Shown here: positions 52,698 through 62,140 of the stretch, one piece after another
How the letters are laid out: the number at the start of each line of letters is the position of its first letter
Numbering within the stretch: position 1 is the first letter of the stretch
NCBI GenBank assembly: GCA_017994815.1
Contig: JAGOJY010000003.1
Location: 62,001-126,000, forward strand
Direction: 5' to 3'
Origin: Acidobacteriota bacterium
GTDB taxonomy: Bacteria; Acidobacteriota; Polarisedimenticolia; J045
DNA length: 64,000 bases
Notes under the pieces: model-generated
Told to the model about the DNA's origin: nothing
The model's input: only the letters and a program-made list of their open reading frames with translations
The model's database searches: none
Made by a program: the position numbers and the translations under genes

Positions 52698-53846
52698 ATG
52701 ATCGAACCGGTCCGTTGGGACTCCGGAACCCTCTTGCTCCTGGACCAGACGGTGCTGCCCGACGAGGAGCGCTGGGTCGAGCTGCGCGAGCCGCGTGCGG
52801 TCGCGGACGCGATCCGGGCGATGCTCGTGCGCGGCGCGCCGGCGATCGGCGTGGCCGCGGCGTACGGGATGGCGCTCGCCGCACGCGAGGCGGTCGAGCG
52901 CGAGCCGGGCGAGTTTCTCGCGCACCTCGGCGAGAGCGGGCAGGTGCTGGAGGCCGCGCGCCCGACGGCCGTCAACCTCGCGTGGGCCGTGCGCCGCATC
53001 CGCGGCGTCGCCGAGCGTGCGCTGCAGGACGGCGTGCCCGTCGCGCAGGTCGTCCAGCGGCTCGAGGCCGAGGCCGACGCGATCCGCGAGGAGGACCTGG
53101 AAGCCAATCGGACGATGGGCCGCCACGGCTCGCTCCTGGTGCCGGACGGCGCGCGGGTGCTGACGCACTGCAACGCGGGCGCGCTGGCGACGTCCGGTTA
53201 CGGCACGGCGCTGGGCGTGGTGCGCGCCGCGGTCGAGGAGGGCAAGTCGGTGTTCGTGCTGGCCGACGAAACCCGGCCGTTCCTGCAGGGGGCGCGGCTG
53301 ACCGCCTGGGAGCTGCAGAAGGACGGCATCCCGGTCACGCTGATCGCGGACAGCATGGCCGGGGCGCTGATGGCGCGCGGCGAGGTCGACCTCGTCGTGG
53401 TCGGCGCCGATCGCATCGCGCGCAACGGCGACGTCGCGAACAAGATCGGCACCTACACCGTGGCCGTGATGGCGCGCCGGCACGGGATCCCGTTCTACGT
53501 CGCCGCTCCCCTGTCCACCATCGATCCCGACTGCCCCGACGGCGCGGCGATCCCGATCGAGGAGCGCGACCCGGGCGAGGTGACGCACGTGCGCGGCGTG
53601 CGCCTCGCTCCCGAGGGCGTCGCCGCGCGGCACCCGGCGTTCGACGTGACGCCGGCCGAGCTGGTCAGCGCGATCATCACCGAGAAGGGGATCCACAGGC
53701 CGCCGTTCCGCGTGTCGATCGGCCGCGCGCTCGGGTTGGAGCCGGAGCCGGAAGTCGTCCCGCAGGCGGTCGCCGAGCCCGCGCCGCAGCCGTCCCGCAC
53801 CGACGTGCCCGCGGCGGACCCGGACGAGGAGGACCTGTTCGCTTGA
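52698..53846 (+). CDS. mtnA: S-methyl-5-thioribose-1-phosphate isomerase
   Basis: 382 residues; methionine salvage pathway, isomerises MTR-1-P to MTRu-1-P. Catalytic C158 ([10 protein letters not shown]) and D238 ([21 protein letters not shown]) align with C160/D240 of the Bacillus enzyme. A 35-residue acidic tail ([19 protein letters not shown]) is extra. The leader has TAGAAT (52636-52641) as -10 and a perfect 16-bp GC palindrome (52643-52658); the ribosome site is weak (GGGGA). Overlaps the HAD gene start. Confidence 0.93.
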   Translation: MIEPVRWDSGTLLLLDQTVLPDEERWVELREPRAVADAIRAMLVRGAPAIGVAAAYGMALAAREAVEREPGEFLAHLGESGQVLEAARPTAVNLAWAVRRIRGVAERALQDGVPVAQVVQRLEAEADAIREEDLEANRTMGRHGSLLVPDGARVLTHCNAGALATSGYGTALGVVRAAVEEGKSVFVLADETRPFLQGARLTAWELQKDGIPVTLIADSMAGALMARGEVDLVVVGADRIARNGDVANKIGTYTVAVMARRHGIPFYVAAPLSTIDPDCPDGAAIPIEERDPGEVTHVRGVRLAPEGVAARHPAFDVTPAELVSAIITEKGIHRPPFRVSIGRALGLEPEPEVVPQAVAEPAPQPSRTDVPAADPDEEDLFA

Positions 53847-54619
53847 CGCGGATCCGCGCGGCGCTGCTCGACATCGACGGCACGCTGACCGACGGCGTCG
53901 CGGGGCCGGCGCTGCCCGGCGCCGTGGACGCCGTGCGCCGCCTCCGCGAGCAGGCTTTCGTCCGCTGCGTCACGAACACCACCTCGCGCCCGCGGGCATT
54001 CCTGGCCGCGGCGCTGCGCCGCGAGGGGTTCGACTTCGAAGAGCGGGAGATCGTCACGCCCACGGCGCTGGCGCGCACCGTGCTCGAGGCGCGCGGCGAG
54101 GCCGAGGGGGTGCTGGTTGCGGACGGCGAGCCGCCCGAGGACCTCGCGTGGTACCGCGCGACGGAGCCGGGGCGGGCGCGCTCGGTGCTCGTCGCTGGTG
54201 AATGCCACGATCGGACGGTGCGCGAGCTGTTCCCCGCGCTGGACGCGCTGCTCGCCGGCGCCCGCCTGTACACGCTGCAGCAGAACCGCGTCTTCCGCCG
54301 CGCCGGGCGGCTCGTGACCGACCTCGGACCCGTCGCGGCGCTGCTCGGCTACGCGGCCAACGTCGGCTGGGAGAACCTCGGCAAGCCGTCGCCGCTGTTG
54401 TTCCGCACGCTGGCCGACGAACTCGGCTGCGCCGTCGACGAGCTGGCGATGGTCGGCGACGACGCGGAGTTCGACGTCGCCGGGGCGATCGAGGCCGGTG
54501 TCGGCGTGGGCGTGCTCGTGCGCACGGGCAAATACCGCCCCCGGGACGAGGACCGCGCCCACCTGCGCCCGCACGCCGTCATCGCCAGCATCGCCGATCT
54601 CGTCCTCCCGACAGTGTAG
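53843..54619 (+). CDS. HAD-IIA family sugar/phospholysine phosphatase-like protein (LHPP/NagD-like)
   Basis: 258 residues. [11 protein letters not shown] (motif I), [12 protein letters not shown] (motif II), [19 protein letters not shown] (motif III Lys) and [13 protein letters not shown] (motif IV) place it in HAD-IIA with a C2 cap. Substrates of this class include nucleotides, glycerol-phosphate and phospholysine. The start is TTG (53843-53845), overlapping the mtnA stop (TTGA). Stop overlaps the REP-like palindrome. Confidence 0.85.
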   Translation: MTRIRAALLDIDGTLTDGVAGPALPGAVDAVRRLREQAFVRCVTNTTSRPRAFLAAALRREGFDFEEREIVTPTALARTVLEARGEAEGVLVADGEPPEDLAWYRATEPGRARSVLVAGECHDRTVRELFPALDALLAGARLYTLQQNRVFRRAGRLVTDLGPVAALLGYAANVGWENLGKPSPLLFRTLADELGCAVDELAMVGDDAEFDVAGAIEAGVGVGVLVRTGKYRPRDEDRAHLRPHAVIASIADLVLPTV

Positions 54620-54638
54620 GGGCCGCCGCAGGCGGCCC
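54616..54638 (+). repeat. REP-like palindrome, copy 4
   Basis: GTAGGGGCC followed by GCCGCAGGCGGCCC, the best-preserved copy. Its TAG provides the stop codon of the HAD-IIA gene (54617-54619). Confidence 0.62.
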
Positions 54639-54665
54639 GGCCATGACGGCGTCGCGATGATCGGG

Positions 54666-54682
54666 GTGACAATTTTTGTCAC
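54666..54682. promoter_or_regulatory. inverted repeat upstream of the HNH gene
   Basis: GTGACA-N5-TGTCAC, perfect 6-bp arms around ATTTT, about 75-90 bp upstream of the -35. Operator or hairpin. Confidence 0.35.
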
Positions 54683-54755
54683 TCCGCGCACCTGTTAGCA
54701 GTAACCTCGCCGCGTCGTCGATTTGTCATCGTGAGAAAAGTTTTTTAATTTATCG

Positions 54756-54783
54756 TTGACATATTCTCCAGATCTGCTACCAT
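54756..54783 (+). promoter_or_regulatory. sigma-70 promoter of the HNH gene
   Basis: Consensus TTGACA (54756-54761), 16-bp spacer, TACCAT (54778-54783), inside an unusually AT-rich 80 bp. Confidence 0.65.
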
Positions 54784-54803
54784 CCGCTCATCACGCGGGG
54801 GGC

Positions 54804-56759
54804 GTGTCGTTGAGCTGCACCCGGGACATCGGAAGCGGACCGCGGGCACCTGCCCGGGACCTGGAACTGTGGCGCCGCAACGCGCTGGAGCTGGACCAGG
54901 CGGCCGCGGCGCTGGTCCGCGTCGGCGACCGGCTGTCGGTCCCGCTGGCGCGGGTCTGCCACGAGATCGTCGCGCAAGAGCAGTGGCGCCGGTCCGGGAT
55001 GCGCCGGCCGGACTTCGCCCGCGAGTACGGCCTCGGCCCGCGCTGGATCGCCGAGCTGGGCTTTCTCGGCGGCAAGCTCGACGAGCTGCCGGAGCTGGAA
55101 CGGGTATTGTCCCTGGGCCGACTTTCCCGCAGCGCCGCGGTGGCCATCGCGCGCGTGGCGACGCCGGAATCGGTCGGCGCGTGGCTGGAACTCGCGGCTC
55201 GGCTCAACGTCCGCCAGCTCAAGCAGCAGGTGCGGCGGGCGCGGCAGGCCCGTTCGGCATTTCCGGTGCCGGAGCACGTCGAGGTCGAGAGCAAACCGGT
55301 CCTCGAGGACGACGACGACGACGCACGGTGGGTCGTGCGGCAGGAAGTTCCGGCCGCGGTGCGGGTCGCGTTCGACGAGTGCCGCGAGCTGTTCCACGCG
55401 GTGGACGGCCGCGAATCGGAGATGTCCGCGTTCGTCGAGGCGCTGGTGGCCGAGGGCGAGGCCGGCCCGGAGCGCTACGAGTACGCGTCGCCCTCGCCGC
55501 TGCAGGTGCACCCGGAAAGCGACACGGAGGCGGAGGACCGGCTGGACCGGACCGGGCGCTGGCGCCGGCTGGACCAGCGGGAGGAATGCCCGGCCGCGCT
55601 GGAGCCGGCGCGCGAGCTGTTGGCCCGGGTGGAGTCGTTGGGCCAGGTGCGCGGCCCGCTGCCGGACGAGCAGGCGCGGGCCCTGCTGATCCAGCTCGTC
55701 GCGGCCGAGCACGATGTCTTGCGGATGTTGGGCGAGGTGCTCGACGCGCTGGCATCGCGCCGGCCGTTCAGCCGGGAAGGCCGCTACCTGCCGTACCTCG
55801 ATCTCGGGCACTACGCCGCGGCGCGGCTCGGGATCTCGCGCTCTCTGGCCTACCAGCTGGCGCGCGTGGCGCGCGAGGTGCGGGGCTACCCGATGATCCA
55901 GGCCGGGTACGAGGCGGGCGTGATCCCGCTGCACAAGGTGGCGCTGGCGCTGGGGGTGCTGGCCAAGCACACCGACCGGGAGGAGTTGGACGAGGCGTGG
56001 GCCGAGCGGCTGTCGTGCGCGAGCTTCAAGCGGCTGCGGGACGAGGCGGCGCAGATCCGCCGGGCGCGGGTGGCGGACCGCGAGCTGGTCCCGGAGCCGT
56101 TGGACGACGAGACGTGGTTCGCGGGGATCCGCCGCGAGCCCGGAACGTGCGTCATCCGCCTCGCGCACCTCGTGCTGCAGGCGTGCCGCGGGCCGCTGGA
56201 GTACGAGACGCTGCGGCTGACGTTGCCGGAGGACCTGGCCCGGCGGTTCTACGGCGCCTGCTTCGCCCGCGAGGAGAAGCTGCGCGAACAACTGAAGGAG
56301 CTGGGCGATCGCGACGTGCCGTCGCCGACGGCGGCGGGCTTCCCGCTGCTGGCGGTCCAGAGGTTTTCCCGGACGCACCCCGGTTCGATCCGGGGCTGGG
56401 GGTTGCTGGCGCTCTTGTGGGAGTTCGCGACGAGCTGGGACAAGCCGCGGCAGGGGAGCAAGACGTCGTCGAACGAGATCTACGAGCGGCGGGGCTGCCG
56501 CTGCTCGGCGCCGACGTGCACGGCGCGGGTGGTGGAGGACAGCCACACCGAGGCCAAGGGGCGCGGCGGTTCGGACGAGCTGGACAACCGCGACGCCGAC
56601 TGCCCGTTCCACCACCGGCAGGGAATCCACGGCAGCCTGGCCCGCCGGATGGGCAAGGCGCCGCTGAACACGGTCTGGCGGCTGGGGGTCGGGGCATGGC
56701 AGCAGTGGTACCGCAACGAGCTGCGCATCCCCGACCCCGAGCCGACGTTGTTCACCTGA
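54804..56759 (+). CDS. large HNH endonuclease-like protein with duplicated DUF222/13E12-like modules
   Basis: 651 residues. Two similar all-helical modules (about 30-175 and 325-445): the first has SLGRLSRSAAVAIARVATPE and LELAARLNVRQLKQQVRRARQ, the second GISRSLAYQLARVAREVRG, VIPLHKVALALGVLAKHTD and LSCASFKRLRDEAAQIRRAR, the layout of the 13E12/DUF222 repeat family. The C-terminus is an HNH domain: CRCSAPTC zinc cysteines, EDSHTEAKGRGGSDELDN and PFHHRQGIHG. HNH-13E12 proteins are common in Actinobacteria and rare elsewhere; a nuclease or recombination role is assumed. Start GTG (54804) follows GGGGGGC. Length is well above the usual 400-450. Confidence 0.8.
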   Translation: MSLSCTRDIGSGPRAPARDLELWRRNALELDQAAAALVRVGDRLSVPLARVCHEIVAQEQWRRSGMRRPDFAREYGLGPRWIAELGFLGGKLDELPELERVLSLGRLSRSAAVAIARVATPESVGAWLELAARLNVRQLKQQVRRARQARSAFPVPEHVEVESKPVLEDDDDDARWVVRQEVPAAVRVAFDECRELFHAVDGRESEMSAFVEALVAEGEAGPERYEYASPSPLQVHPESDTEAEDRLDRTGRWRRLDQREECPAALEPARELLARVESLGQVRGPLPDEQARALLIQLVAAEHDVLRMLGEVLDALASRRPFSREGRYLPYLDLGHYAAARLGISRSLAYQLARVAREVRGYPMIQAGYEAGVIPLHKVALALGVLAKHTDREELDEAWAERLSCASFKRLRDEAAQIRRARVADRELVPEPLDDETWFAGIRREPGTCVIRLAHLVLQACRGPLEYETLRLTLPEDLARRFYGACFAREEKLREQLKELGDRDVPSPTAAGFPLLAVQRFSRTHPGSIRGWGLLALLWEFATSWDKPRQGSKTSSNEIYERRGCRCSAPTCTARVVEDSHTEAKGRGGSDELDNRDADCPFHHRQGIHGSLARRMGKAPLNTVWRLGVGAWQQWYRNELRIPDPEPTLFT

Positions 56760-56800
56760 ACACGCTGTTGGTTGTCGTCCTCTTTGACAGCTGAATGGCA

Positions 56801-56896
56801 CGTGGGAGCCGCCGCGAGCCGCCGAGACGCGACGCCGTGTCGCGGTCGGCGCGTTTTGGCGCCGTCACGCCGGTCCGGCTGTGCCGGCTCCTACGA
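56801..56896. repeat. REP-like diverged pair (copy 5)
   Basis: GTGGGAGCCGCCGCGAGCC (about 56804) and, inverted, GGCTGTGCCGGCTCCTACGA (56877-56896) share the GGAGCC/GGCTCC ends of the other palindromes. Likely a decayed tandem inverted pair (REPIN-like). The rest of the 224-bp gap 56760-56983 shows nothing I can name. Confidence 0.45.
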
Positions 56897-56983
56897 GACT
56901 GTTTGTGGAGGCGGCCACGGGCCGCCCGCGCACGCCGCGCGTCCAAACGTCTTCCATCGTCCGGGCGGGTGGGCGCTCGAGGC

Positions 56984-58108
56984 TCAGCGCGCCTGTCCCC
57001 CCAGCGGCTCGGGGGGCAGGCCGCGCTCGGCGAGGTAGCCCAGGGCGAGCGCGGCGGCGCGGCGGTAGTTCTTCACGCCGCCGCGCACGCCGTGCGCCTT
57101 GAGGTAGCCGCTGTAGGTGGCCCAGACGGCCCCCGACTCGCGTCCGCGGTGCGCGCGCAGGAACTCGGAGACCGCGGCCAGGTCGCGCGCGAATCCGGGC
57201 GCGCGGCCCTTGGCGCCGCGACCGACGTGCAACCACAGCTCGAACCACCCCGCGTAGCGCACCTCCGCGCGCGGCGAGCGCCACGTCGTCAGCAAGCCGA
57301 CGAAGCTCGCATCCTCCTCCCAGGCGAAGCCCGACAAGTGCGCGCGCTCGTGCGCGATCGTGAACGGCAGGACGGCCGGCGGCGAAGGCCAGACGATGTT
57401 CGGCTCCCCGGTGAACGGTCCGTAGAAACCCGAGACGCCCCAGCGCAGCATCAGCGGGCTGGCGAGCGCGCGCTTGGCGCGCCCGCCGCGCACGAGCGGC
57501 AGGGCCTGCTCGGCCAGGACTTCGCGCTGCAACTCCGCGATGTGCCGGTCGAGGTCGCGGAAGTCCTCCGGCGCGCGCACGACGCCGCGGTCATCCTCGG
57601 GCAGCGCGGTGCGGATCTGGTCGATGCGCGCCCCGATCTGCTCCAGGAGCGTGCGCGTCTCGTCCCCCTTGGGTGCGGGGCTGACCTCGAACAGCGGCGC
57701 CGGACCGCGGCGCGCGTACTGGAAACCCCACAGGCCGAGGAACGCGGCCCACGCCCAGCCGGCGGCGGCGGCGGCGCCGGCGAGCGCCGAGAGCGCGCTG
57801 CGCGCCCGCGAGCGTTCGTCGCGCCGCGCGCGGCGCCACGAGCGCACCGCCGAGCCGGCCATCGCGACCGGGATCGCCGCGAACACCAGTTCGGCGAGCG
57901 AGAACGGCAGGGGCGCCGAGACGTGGGCCAGCGCGCTCGCGAGCGGGGGGTAGATCCCTCGTGAGTAAACGCTTTCCGTGAGCGCGGGCGAGCGCCGGGC
58001 CAGCGCGAACAACAGGAAGAACGCGGCGCCGACGGCGATCCCCGGCCGGATGAGCGAGCGCCGCCGCTTGCGGCGGGCGGGGCGGGGGCTTTCGGCGGGG
58101 GCGCTCAC
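56984..58108 (-). CDS. DUF3810 family membrane zinc-peptidase-like protein
   Basis: 374 residues. Basic N-terminus, two to three membrane helices (about 20-135), then a soluble domain with HERAH (zinc HExxH) followed by LSGFAWEEDASFVGLL, which supplies the third ligand Glu; NIVWPSPPAVLPFTIAHE is typical of DUF3810. Function unknown; a periplasmic or membrane-associated metallopeptidase is assumed. Start GTG (58106-58108), with TATGCT 6 bp upstream and no ribosome site. Divergent from the AmpG-like permease. Confidence 0.85.
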   Translation of the reverse strand: MSAPAESPRPARRKRRRSLIRPGIAVGAAFFLLFALARRSPALTESVYSRGIYPPLASALAHVSAPLPFSLAELVFAAIPVAMAGSAVRSWRRARRDERSRARSALSALAGAAAAAGWAWAAFLGLWGFQYARRGPAPLFEVSPAPKGDETRTLLEQIGARIDQIRTALPEDDRGVVRAPEDFRDLDRHIAELQREVLAEQALPLVRGGRAKRALASPLMLRWGVSGFYGPFTGEPNIVWPSPPAVLPFTIAHERAHLSGFAWEEDASFVGLLTTWRSPRAEVRYAGWFELWLHVGRGAKGRAPGFARDLAAVSEFLRAHRGRESGAVWATYSGYLKAHGVRGGVKNYRRAAALALGYLAERGLPPEPLGGQAR

Positions 58109-58114
58109 GGCGAC

Positions 58115-58120
58115 AGCATA
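58115..58120 (-). promoter_or_regulatory. -10 box of a probable leaderless promoter (DUF3810 gene)
   Basis: TATGCT on the minus strand, 6 bp before the GTG start. Confidence 0.45.
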
Positions 58121-58157
58121 GCGGCAGCCGGGGCCCCGGCCACGGACGAAGCCGGGT

Positions 58158-58163
58158 TAGAGT
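58158..58163 (+). promoter_or_regulatory. -10 box of a probable leaderless promoter (AmpG-like gene)
   Basis: TAGAGT, 8 bp before the ATG, in a 63-bp divergent region. Confidence 0.45.
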
Positions 58164-58171
58164 TGCCCGTC

Positions 58172-59725
58172 ATGGCCGAGGGATCCGGGGTCTGGCGCAG
58201 CCTGGCGCGGTCGTTCGCGTCGTGGCGCACCGCCGCCGTCACGCTGCAGTCGTTCCCCTCCGGGCTGCCGCTCGGGCTGGTGTGGGTCGCGATCCCGGCC
58301 TGGCTGGCGCTGGAAGGCGTCGATATCAAGACGATCGGCTTCGTCACGCTGACGCAGGCGCCGTGGACCTTCAAGTTCCTCTGGTCGCCGCTGATGGACC
58401 GCTACGCGCCGCCGTTTCTCGGGCGCAAGCGCGGCTGGGCCGTGGTGGCGCAGTTCTTCCTGCTGCTCGGCACGCTCGCGCTGGCGTGGGCCGCGCTGGA
58501 CCCGCAGCGACTGGGGTTCGTCGTGGTCGCCGCGCTGCTGGTGGCCTTCGCGTCCGCCTCGCAGGACATCGCGATCGACGCCTACGCCGTCGAGGTGCTG
58601 CACCAGGAAGAGCAGGGCGTCGCCGCCGGCGCCCGCGGCGCCGTCAACCGCTTCGCCGTGTTCCTCTCCGGCCGCGTGATCATCACCCTGGCCAAGTTCG
58701 TGACGTGGCCGGTGCTGTTCGCGCTGCAGGCGCTGGTCTACATCCCGGCCGCGGTGCTGATGGTCTTCTCGCCCGAGCCCGAGTCGGTGCCGCCGCCGCC
58801 CTCGAGCCTGCGCGCGGCGATCTGGGAGCCGTTCGTCTCGTTTCTCAAGCAGCACCGCGCGCTCGAGATCGCGCTGTTCCTCGTGCTGTACAAGTTCGCC
58901 GACAACCTGGCGTCGGCATTGGTCAGCCCGTTCCTGATCCAGACCGGCTTCAACGAGATCGACGTCGGCGTGGCGATGGGGACGATCGGGTTGGTGGCGC
59001 TGATGCTCGGGACCGTGCTCGGCGGCGTGGTCACCAGCGCGATCGGGCTCGGCCACTCGCTGTGGATCTTCGGCTTCCTGCAGGCGTTCTCCAACGTCGG
59101 CTACATGCTGGTCGCGCAGGCTGGCGTCAACCGGCCGCTGATGTACGCGGCGATGGGGATCGAATCGGCGACGCAGGGCATGGGCACCGGCGCGTTCAGC
59201 GTGCTGCTCCTGCGGCTGACGCAGAAGCGCTTCTCCGCGACGCAGTACGCCCTCCTGTCGAGCATCTTCGCCATCGGCCGCACGATCGCCGGGCCGATCG
59301 CCGGGATCGTCGTCGACGCGACCGGCTGGTGGTGGTTCTTCCTGGCGACGATCTTCGCCGCGATCCCGGGCCTGGTGATGCTGCAGCGCTTCGCGCCGCT
59401 GGGCGTTCGCGATCCGGAGTTCGTCGTCGAGTCGCGCCCGGCCGGCGGGCCCTTGCGCCGCCGCGAACTGGCGCTGCGCGCCTTGGGCGGCATCGCGCTC
59501 GGCGCGACGTTCGCCGCGCTGGCCTCGGCGGCGCTGGACGCGATGCGGGGCCTGCGCGCCGATCCCGCGCGGGGGTTCGTCATCGCCGACAAGCTGGAAG
59601 CGATCGTCCGGCCGTCGGCGACCGCCGACTGGATCACGCTGGCCGGCGTGCTGCTGTTCGGCCTGGTCTGCGGGCTGGCGTGGGCGGCGCTGGCCGCCGC
59701 GCGCCGCGGGATCCGCTCCGCGTGA
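58172..59725 (+). CDS. MFS transporter, AmpG/acetyl-CoA-transporter-like
   Basis: 517 residues, 12-14 membrane helices. SGLPLGLVWVAIPAWLALEGVDIKTIG, PWTFKFLWSPLMDRY, GRKRGW, FASASQDIAIDAYAVEVL and YKFADNLASALVSPFL are the AmpG-family signatures (muropeptide permease). Some relatives carry other substrates. ATG at 58172; an upstream in-frame ATG at 58163 falls inside the -10. Single gene, 72 bp from the ABC operon, whose own -10 is separate. Confidence 0.86.
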   Translation: MAEGSGVWRSLARSFASWRTAAVTLQSFPSGLPLGLVWVAIPAWLALEGVDIKTIGFVTLTQAPWTFKFLWSPLMDRYAPPFLGRKRGWAVVAQFFLLLGTLALAWAALDPQRLGFVVVAALLVAFASASQDIAIDAYAVEVLHQEEQGVAAGARGAVNRFAVFLSGRVIITLAKFVTWPVLFALQALVYIPAAVLMVFSPEPESVPPPPSSLRAAIWEPFVSFLKQHRALEIALFLVLYKFADNLASALVSPFLIQTGFNEIDVGVAMGTIGLVALMLGTVLGGVVTSAIGLGHSLWIFGFLQAFSNVGYMLVAQAGVNRPLMYAAMGIESATQGMGTGAFSVLLLRLTQKRFSATQYALLSSIFAIGRTIAGPIAGIVVDATGWWWFFLATIFAAIPGLVMLQRFAPLGVRDPEFVVESRPAGGPLRRRELALRALGGIALGATFAALASAALDAMRGLRADPARGFVIADKLEAIVRPSATADWITLAGVLLFGLVCGLAWAALAAARRGIRSA

Positions 59726-59782
59726 CCGCACGTGCGGTCGCCTGCCCCGGTCCAGCGGTCGGGGGGCAGCGGGACGCCGTGC

Positions 59783-59788
59783 CATAAT
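59783..59788 (+). promoter_or_regulatory. -10 box of a probable leaderless promoter (ABC exporter)
   Basis: CATAAT, 8 bp before the ATG of the ATPase gene. Confidence 0.45.
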
Positions 59789-59796
59789 CCCGGGCC

Positions 59797-60783
59797 ATGT
59801 CGGACGCCATCTTTCTCGAAAGCGTCACCAAGACGTTCGGTGCCAAGGTCGCCGTGGCCGACCTCGATCTCGCGGTGCCGCGCGGGACCCTGCTCGGTTT
59901 CATCGGGCCGAACGGCGCGGGCAAGACGACCACGATCCGCATGATCATGTCGATCCTGTTCCCCGACCGGGGTACGGTCTCGGTCCTCGGGCGGGCATCG
60001 GCGCTGGAAGCCAAGGACCGCATCGGATACCTGCCCGAGGAGCGCGGGCTCTACAAGAAGATGAAGGTCCGCGACTTCCTCGCGTACATCGCGCGCCTGA
60101 AGGGTGTCGACGAGCGGCAGGTCACGCGCCGGGTCCACGAGTGGCTCGGCCGCGTCGGTCTCGAGGAGGCCGAGCGCAAGAAGTGCGAGGAGCTGTCCAA
60201 GGGTATGCAGCAGAAGGTGCAGTTCGTGGCGTCGGTGATCCACGAACCGGAGCTCCTGATCCTCGACGAGCCGTTCAGCGGGCTGGACCCGGTGAACACG
60301 CGTTTGTTGCGGCAGTTGCTGCTCGAGCAGCACGCGCGCGGCGCGACCGTCGTCTTCTCGACGCACGTGATGGTGCAGGCCGAGCAGATCTGCCAGCAGC
60401 TGGTGATGATCAACGACGGGCGCAAGGTACTCGACGACTCTTTGGCCAACATCCGCGCCGCGCACGACCCGCGCACGCTGCTGTTCGAGCCGCTCGACCC
60501 GCAGGCCGACCTCGCGCCGCTGCGCGCGCTGCCGGCCGTCGCCGACGTCGGGCGGGCCGACGGCACGTACGAGATCCTGCTGCGCGAGGGGTACGCTCCG
60601 GCCGAGGTGATGCGCGACGTCGTCGCGGCCGTCCCGCCGGCGCGCGTCGAGGTGCGACGGCCGACGCTGGAGGACGTCTTCGTCGGCATCGTCGCCGGTG
60701 ATGTGGACCACAGCCCCGACATCCGGGCCCTGCGCGCCTCGCTGCGCGAGCCCGCCGGCTCGTCCGCCGCGGGCCAGCGATGA
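59797..60783 (+). CDS. ABC-2 type exporter ATPase (NatA-like)
   Basis: 328 residues. Walker A GPNGAGKTT (37-45), Q-loop region YLPEERGLY, ABC signature LSKGMQQK, Walker B LLILDEP and switch STHVMVQAE. The PEERGLYKKMKV segment is typical of NatA-type ATPases that pair with long NatB permeases. The C-terminal about 90 residues are the usual DUF4162-like extension. Overlaps the permease gene by ATGA. Confidence 0.92.
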   Translation: MSDAIFLESVTKTFGAKVAVADLDLAVPRGTLLGFIGPNGAGKTTTIRMIMSILFPDRGTVSVLGRASALEAKDRIGYLPEERGLYKKMKVRDFLAYIARLKGVDERQVTRRVHEWLGRVGLEEAERKKCEELSKGMQQKVQFVASVIHEPELLILDEPFSGLDPVNTRLLRQLLLEQHARGATVVFSTHVMVQAEQICQQLVMINDGRKVLDDSLANIRAAHDPRTLLFEPLDPQADLAPLRALPAVADVGRADGTYEILLREGYAPAEVMRDVVAAVPPARVEVRRPTLEDVFVGIVAGDVDHSPDIRALRASLREPAGSSAAGQR

Positions 60784-62126
60784 ACCGCGTCTTCCACGTC
60801 GCGGCGCGCGAGTTCGTCGCCACCGTGGCGACGAAGGGCTTCATCATCGGCGCCTTGATCCTGCCGTTGACGATCGCGGTGGTCGTGCTGGTCCTGCCGC
60901 ACCTGATCAACGAGCGCCCGCCCAAGGTCGAGGGCGAGTTGGCGCTGCTCGATCGCACCGGCGAGGTCGCGGCAGGCGTGCAGGAGGCGCTCAGCCAGCA
61001 GGCGATCAGCGATCGCTGGAGCAACCGCATGCAGCGCATCGCGGAGAACGCTCCGGGGTTCGGCAAGGTTGCCGGCGATGCCGTGGCCCAGGCGATGCTG
61101 GCCGATGTGCCCGATATCCGCGTGACGGTGTTGCCGCCGGGGAGCGATCTCGAAGCGGCCAAGTCTGCGCTCGTGGGCGACACGGGTCGGCTCGGCCTCG
61201 CCGTCGTCAGCGAGAATGCGGTGCGGCCCTCGCCGGCCGGCGAGTTCGGCGGGTTCGACCTGTTCCTGCGCGAGAAGCTGGACGACCGTGTCTCGGACGA
61301 AATGCGGGCCGCCCTGCGCGAGTCCGTGATCGCGGCCCGCGCCCGCGCCAAGGGGCTCGATCCCGACGAGGTCCAGTCGTTCACGCGCGTCGGTCCGGTC
61401 ACCAGCACGACGGTCGGCGCCTCCGGCGAGCGCAGCACGAACGAGCTGCTCAACATGTTCCTGCCCGCGGGCATGATGGTCCTGTTGATCGTGTCGGTGA
61501 TGACGGGCGGGCAGTACCTGATGACGACCACGGTCGAGGAGAAGTCGTCACGCGTGGTCGAGGTGTTGCTGTCGGCCGTATCGCCGATGCAGCTCATGAC
61601 CGGCAAGATCATCGGCCAGATGTGCGTCGGGCTGCTGCTGATGGCGATCTACGCCGGGATGGGCGTCTTCACGCTGGCCTCGTTCGCGCTGTTCGGCCTG
61701 ATCGACCCGTGGCTGTTCGTCTACCTGATCGTGTTCTACGCCATCGCCTACTTCACCATGGCGGCGTTCATGGCGGCGATCGGCGCGGCGGTGAACGAGA
61801 TGCGCGAGGCGCAATCGCTGATGACGCCGGTGATCATGATCATGATGATCCCGTGGTTGTTCTGGATGCCGATCACGCGCGACCCGAACTCGACCTTCGC
61901 CACGGTGATGAGCTTCATCCCGCCGCTCAGCTCGTTCGTGATGATGCTGCGGCTGGCGTCGAACACGCCGCCGCCGTTCTGGCAGGTGGCGCTGGCGATC
62001 GCGATCGGCATCGGCGGGGTGTACGCCTCGCTGTGGTGCGCGGCGAAGATCTTCCGCATCGGCCTTTTGATGTACGGCAAGCCGCCGAACTTCATGACCC
62101 TCATTCGCTGGGTGCGCATGGCGTGA
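60780..62126 (+). CDS. ABC-2 type exporter permease (NatB-like)
   Basis: 448 residues. One N-terminal helix, a large extracytoplasmic loop (about 45-215) and five to six C-terminal helices (NELLNMFLPAGMMVLLIVSV, TTTVEEKSSRVVEVLLSAVSPMQLMTGKI is the conserved NatB/YhaP signature). With the ATPase it forms a NatAB-type sodium/proton- or lipid-coupled exporter; the substrate is not known. The HD gene follows with GTG overlapping TGA. Confidence 0.9.
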   Translation: MNRVFHVAAREFVATVATKGFIIGALILPLTIAVVVLVLPHLINERPPKVEGELALLDRTGEVAAGVQEALSQQAISDRWSNRMQRIAENAPGFGKVAGDAVAQAMLADVPDIRVTVLPPGSDLEAAKSALVGDTGRLGLAVVSENAVRPSPAGEFGGFDLFLREKLDDRVSDEMRAALRESVIAARARAKGLDPDEVQSFTRVGPVTSTTVGASGERSTNELLNMFLPAGMMVLLIVSVMTGGQYLMTTTVEEKSSRVVEVLLSAVSPMQLMTGKIIGQMCVGLLLMAIYAGMGVFTLASFALFGLIDPWLFVYLIVFYAIAYFTMAAFMAAIGAAVNEMREAQSLMTPVIMIMMIPWLFWMPITRDPNSTFATVMSFIPPLSSFVMMLRLASNTPPPFWQVALAIAIGIGGVYASLWCAAKIFRIGLLMYGKPPNFMTLIRWVRMA

Positions 62127-62140
62127 CGCGGGAGGACGAC

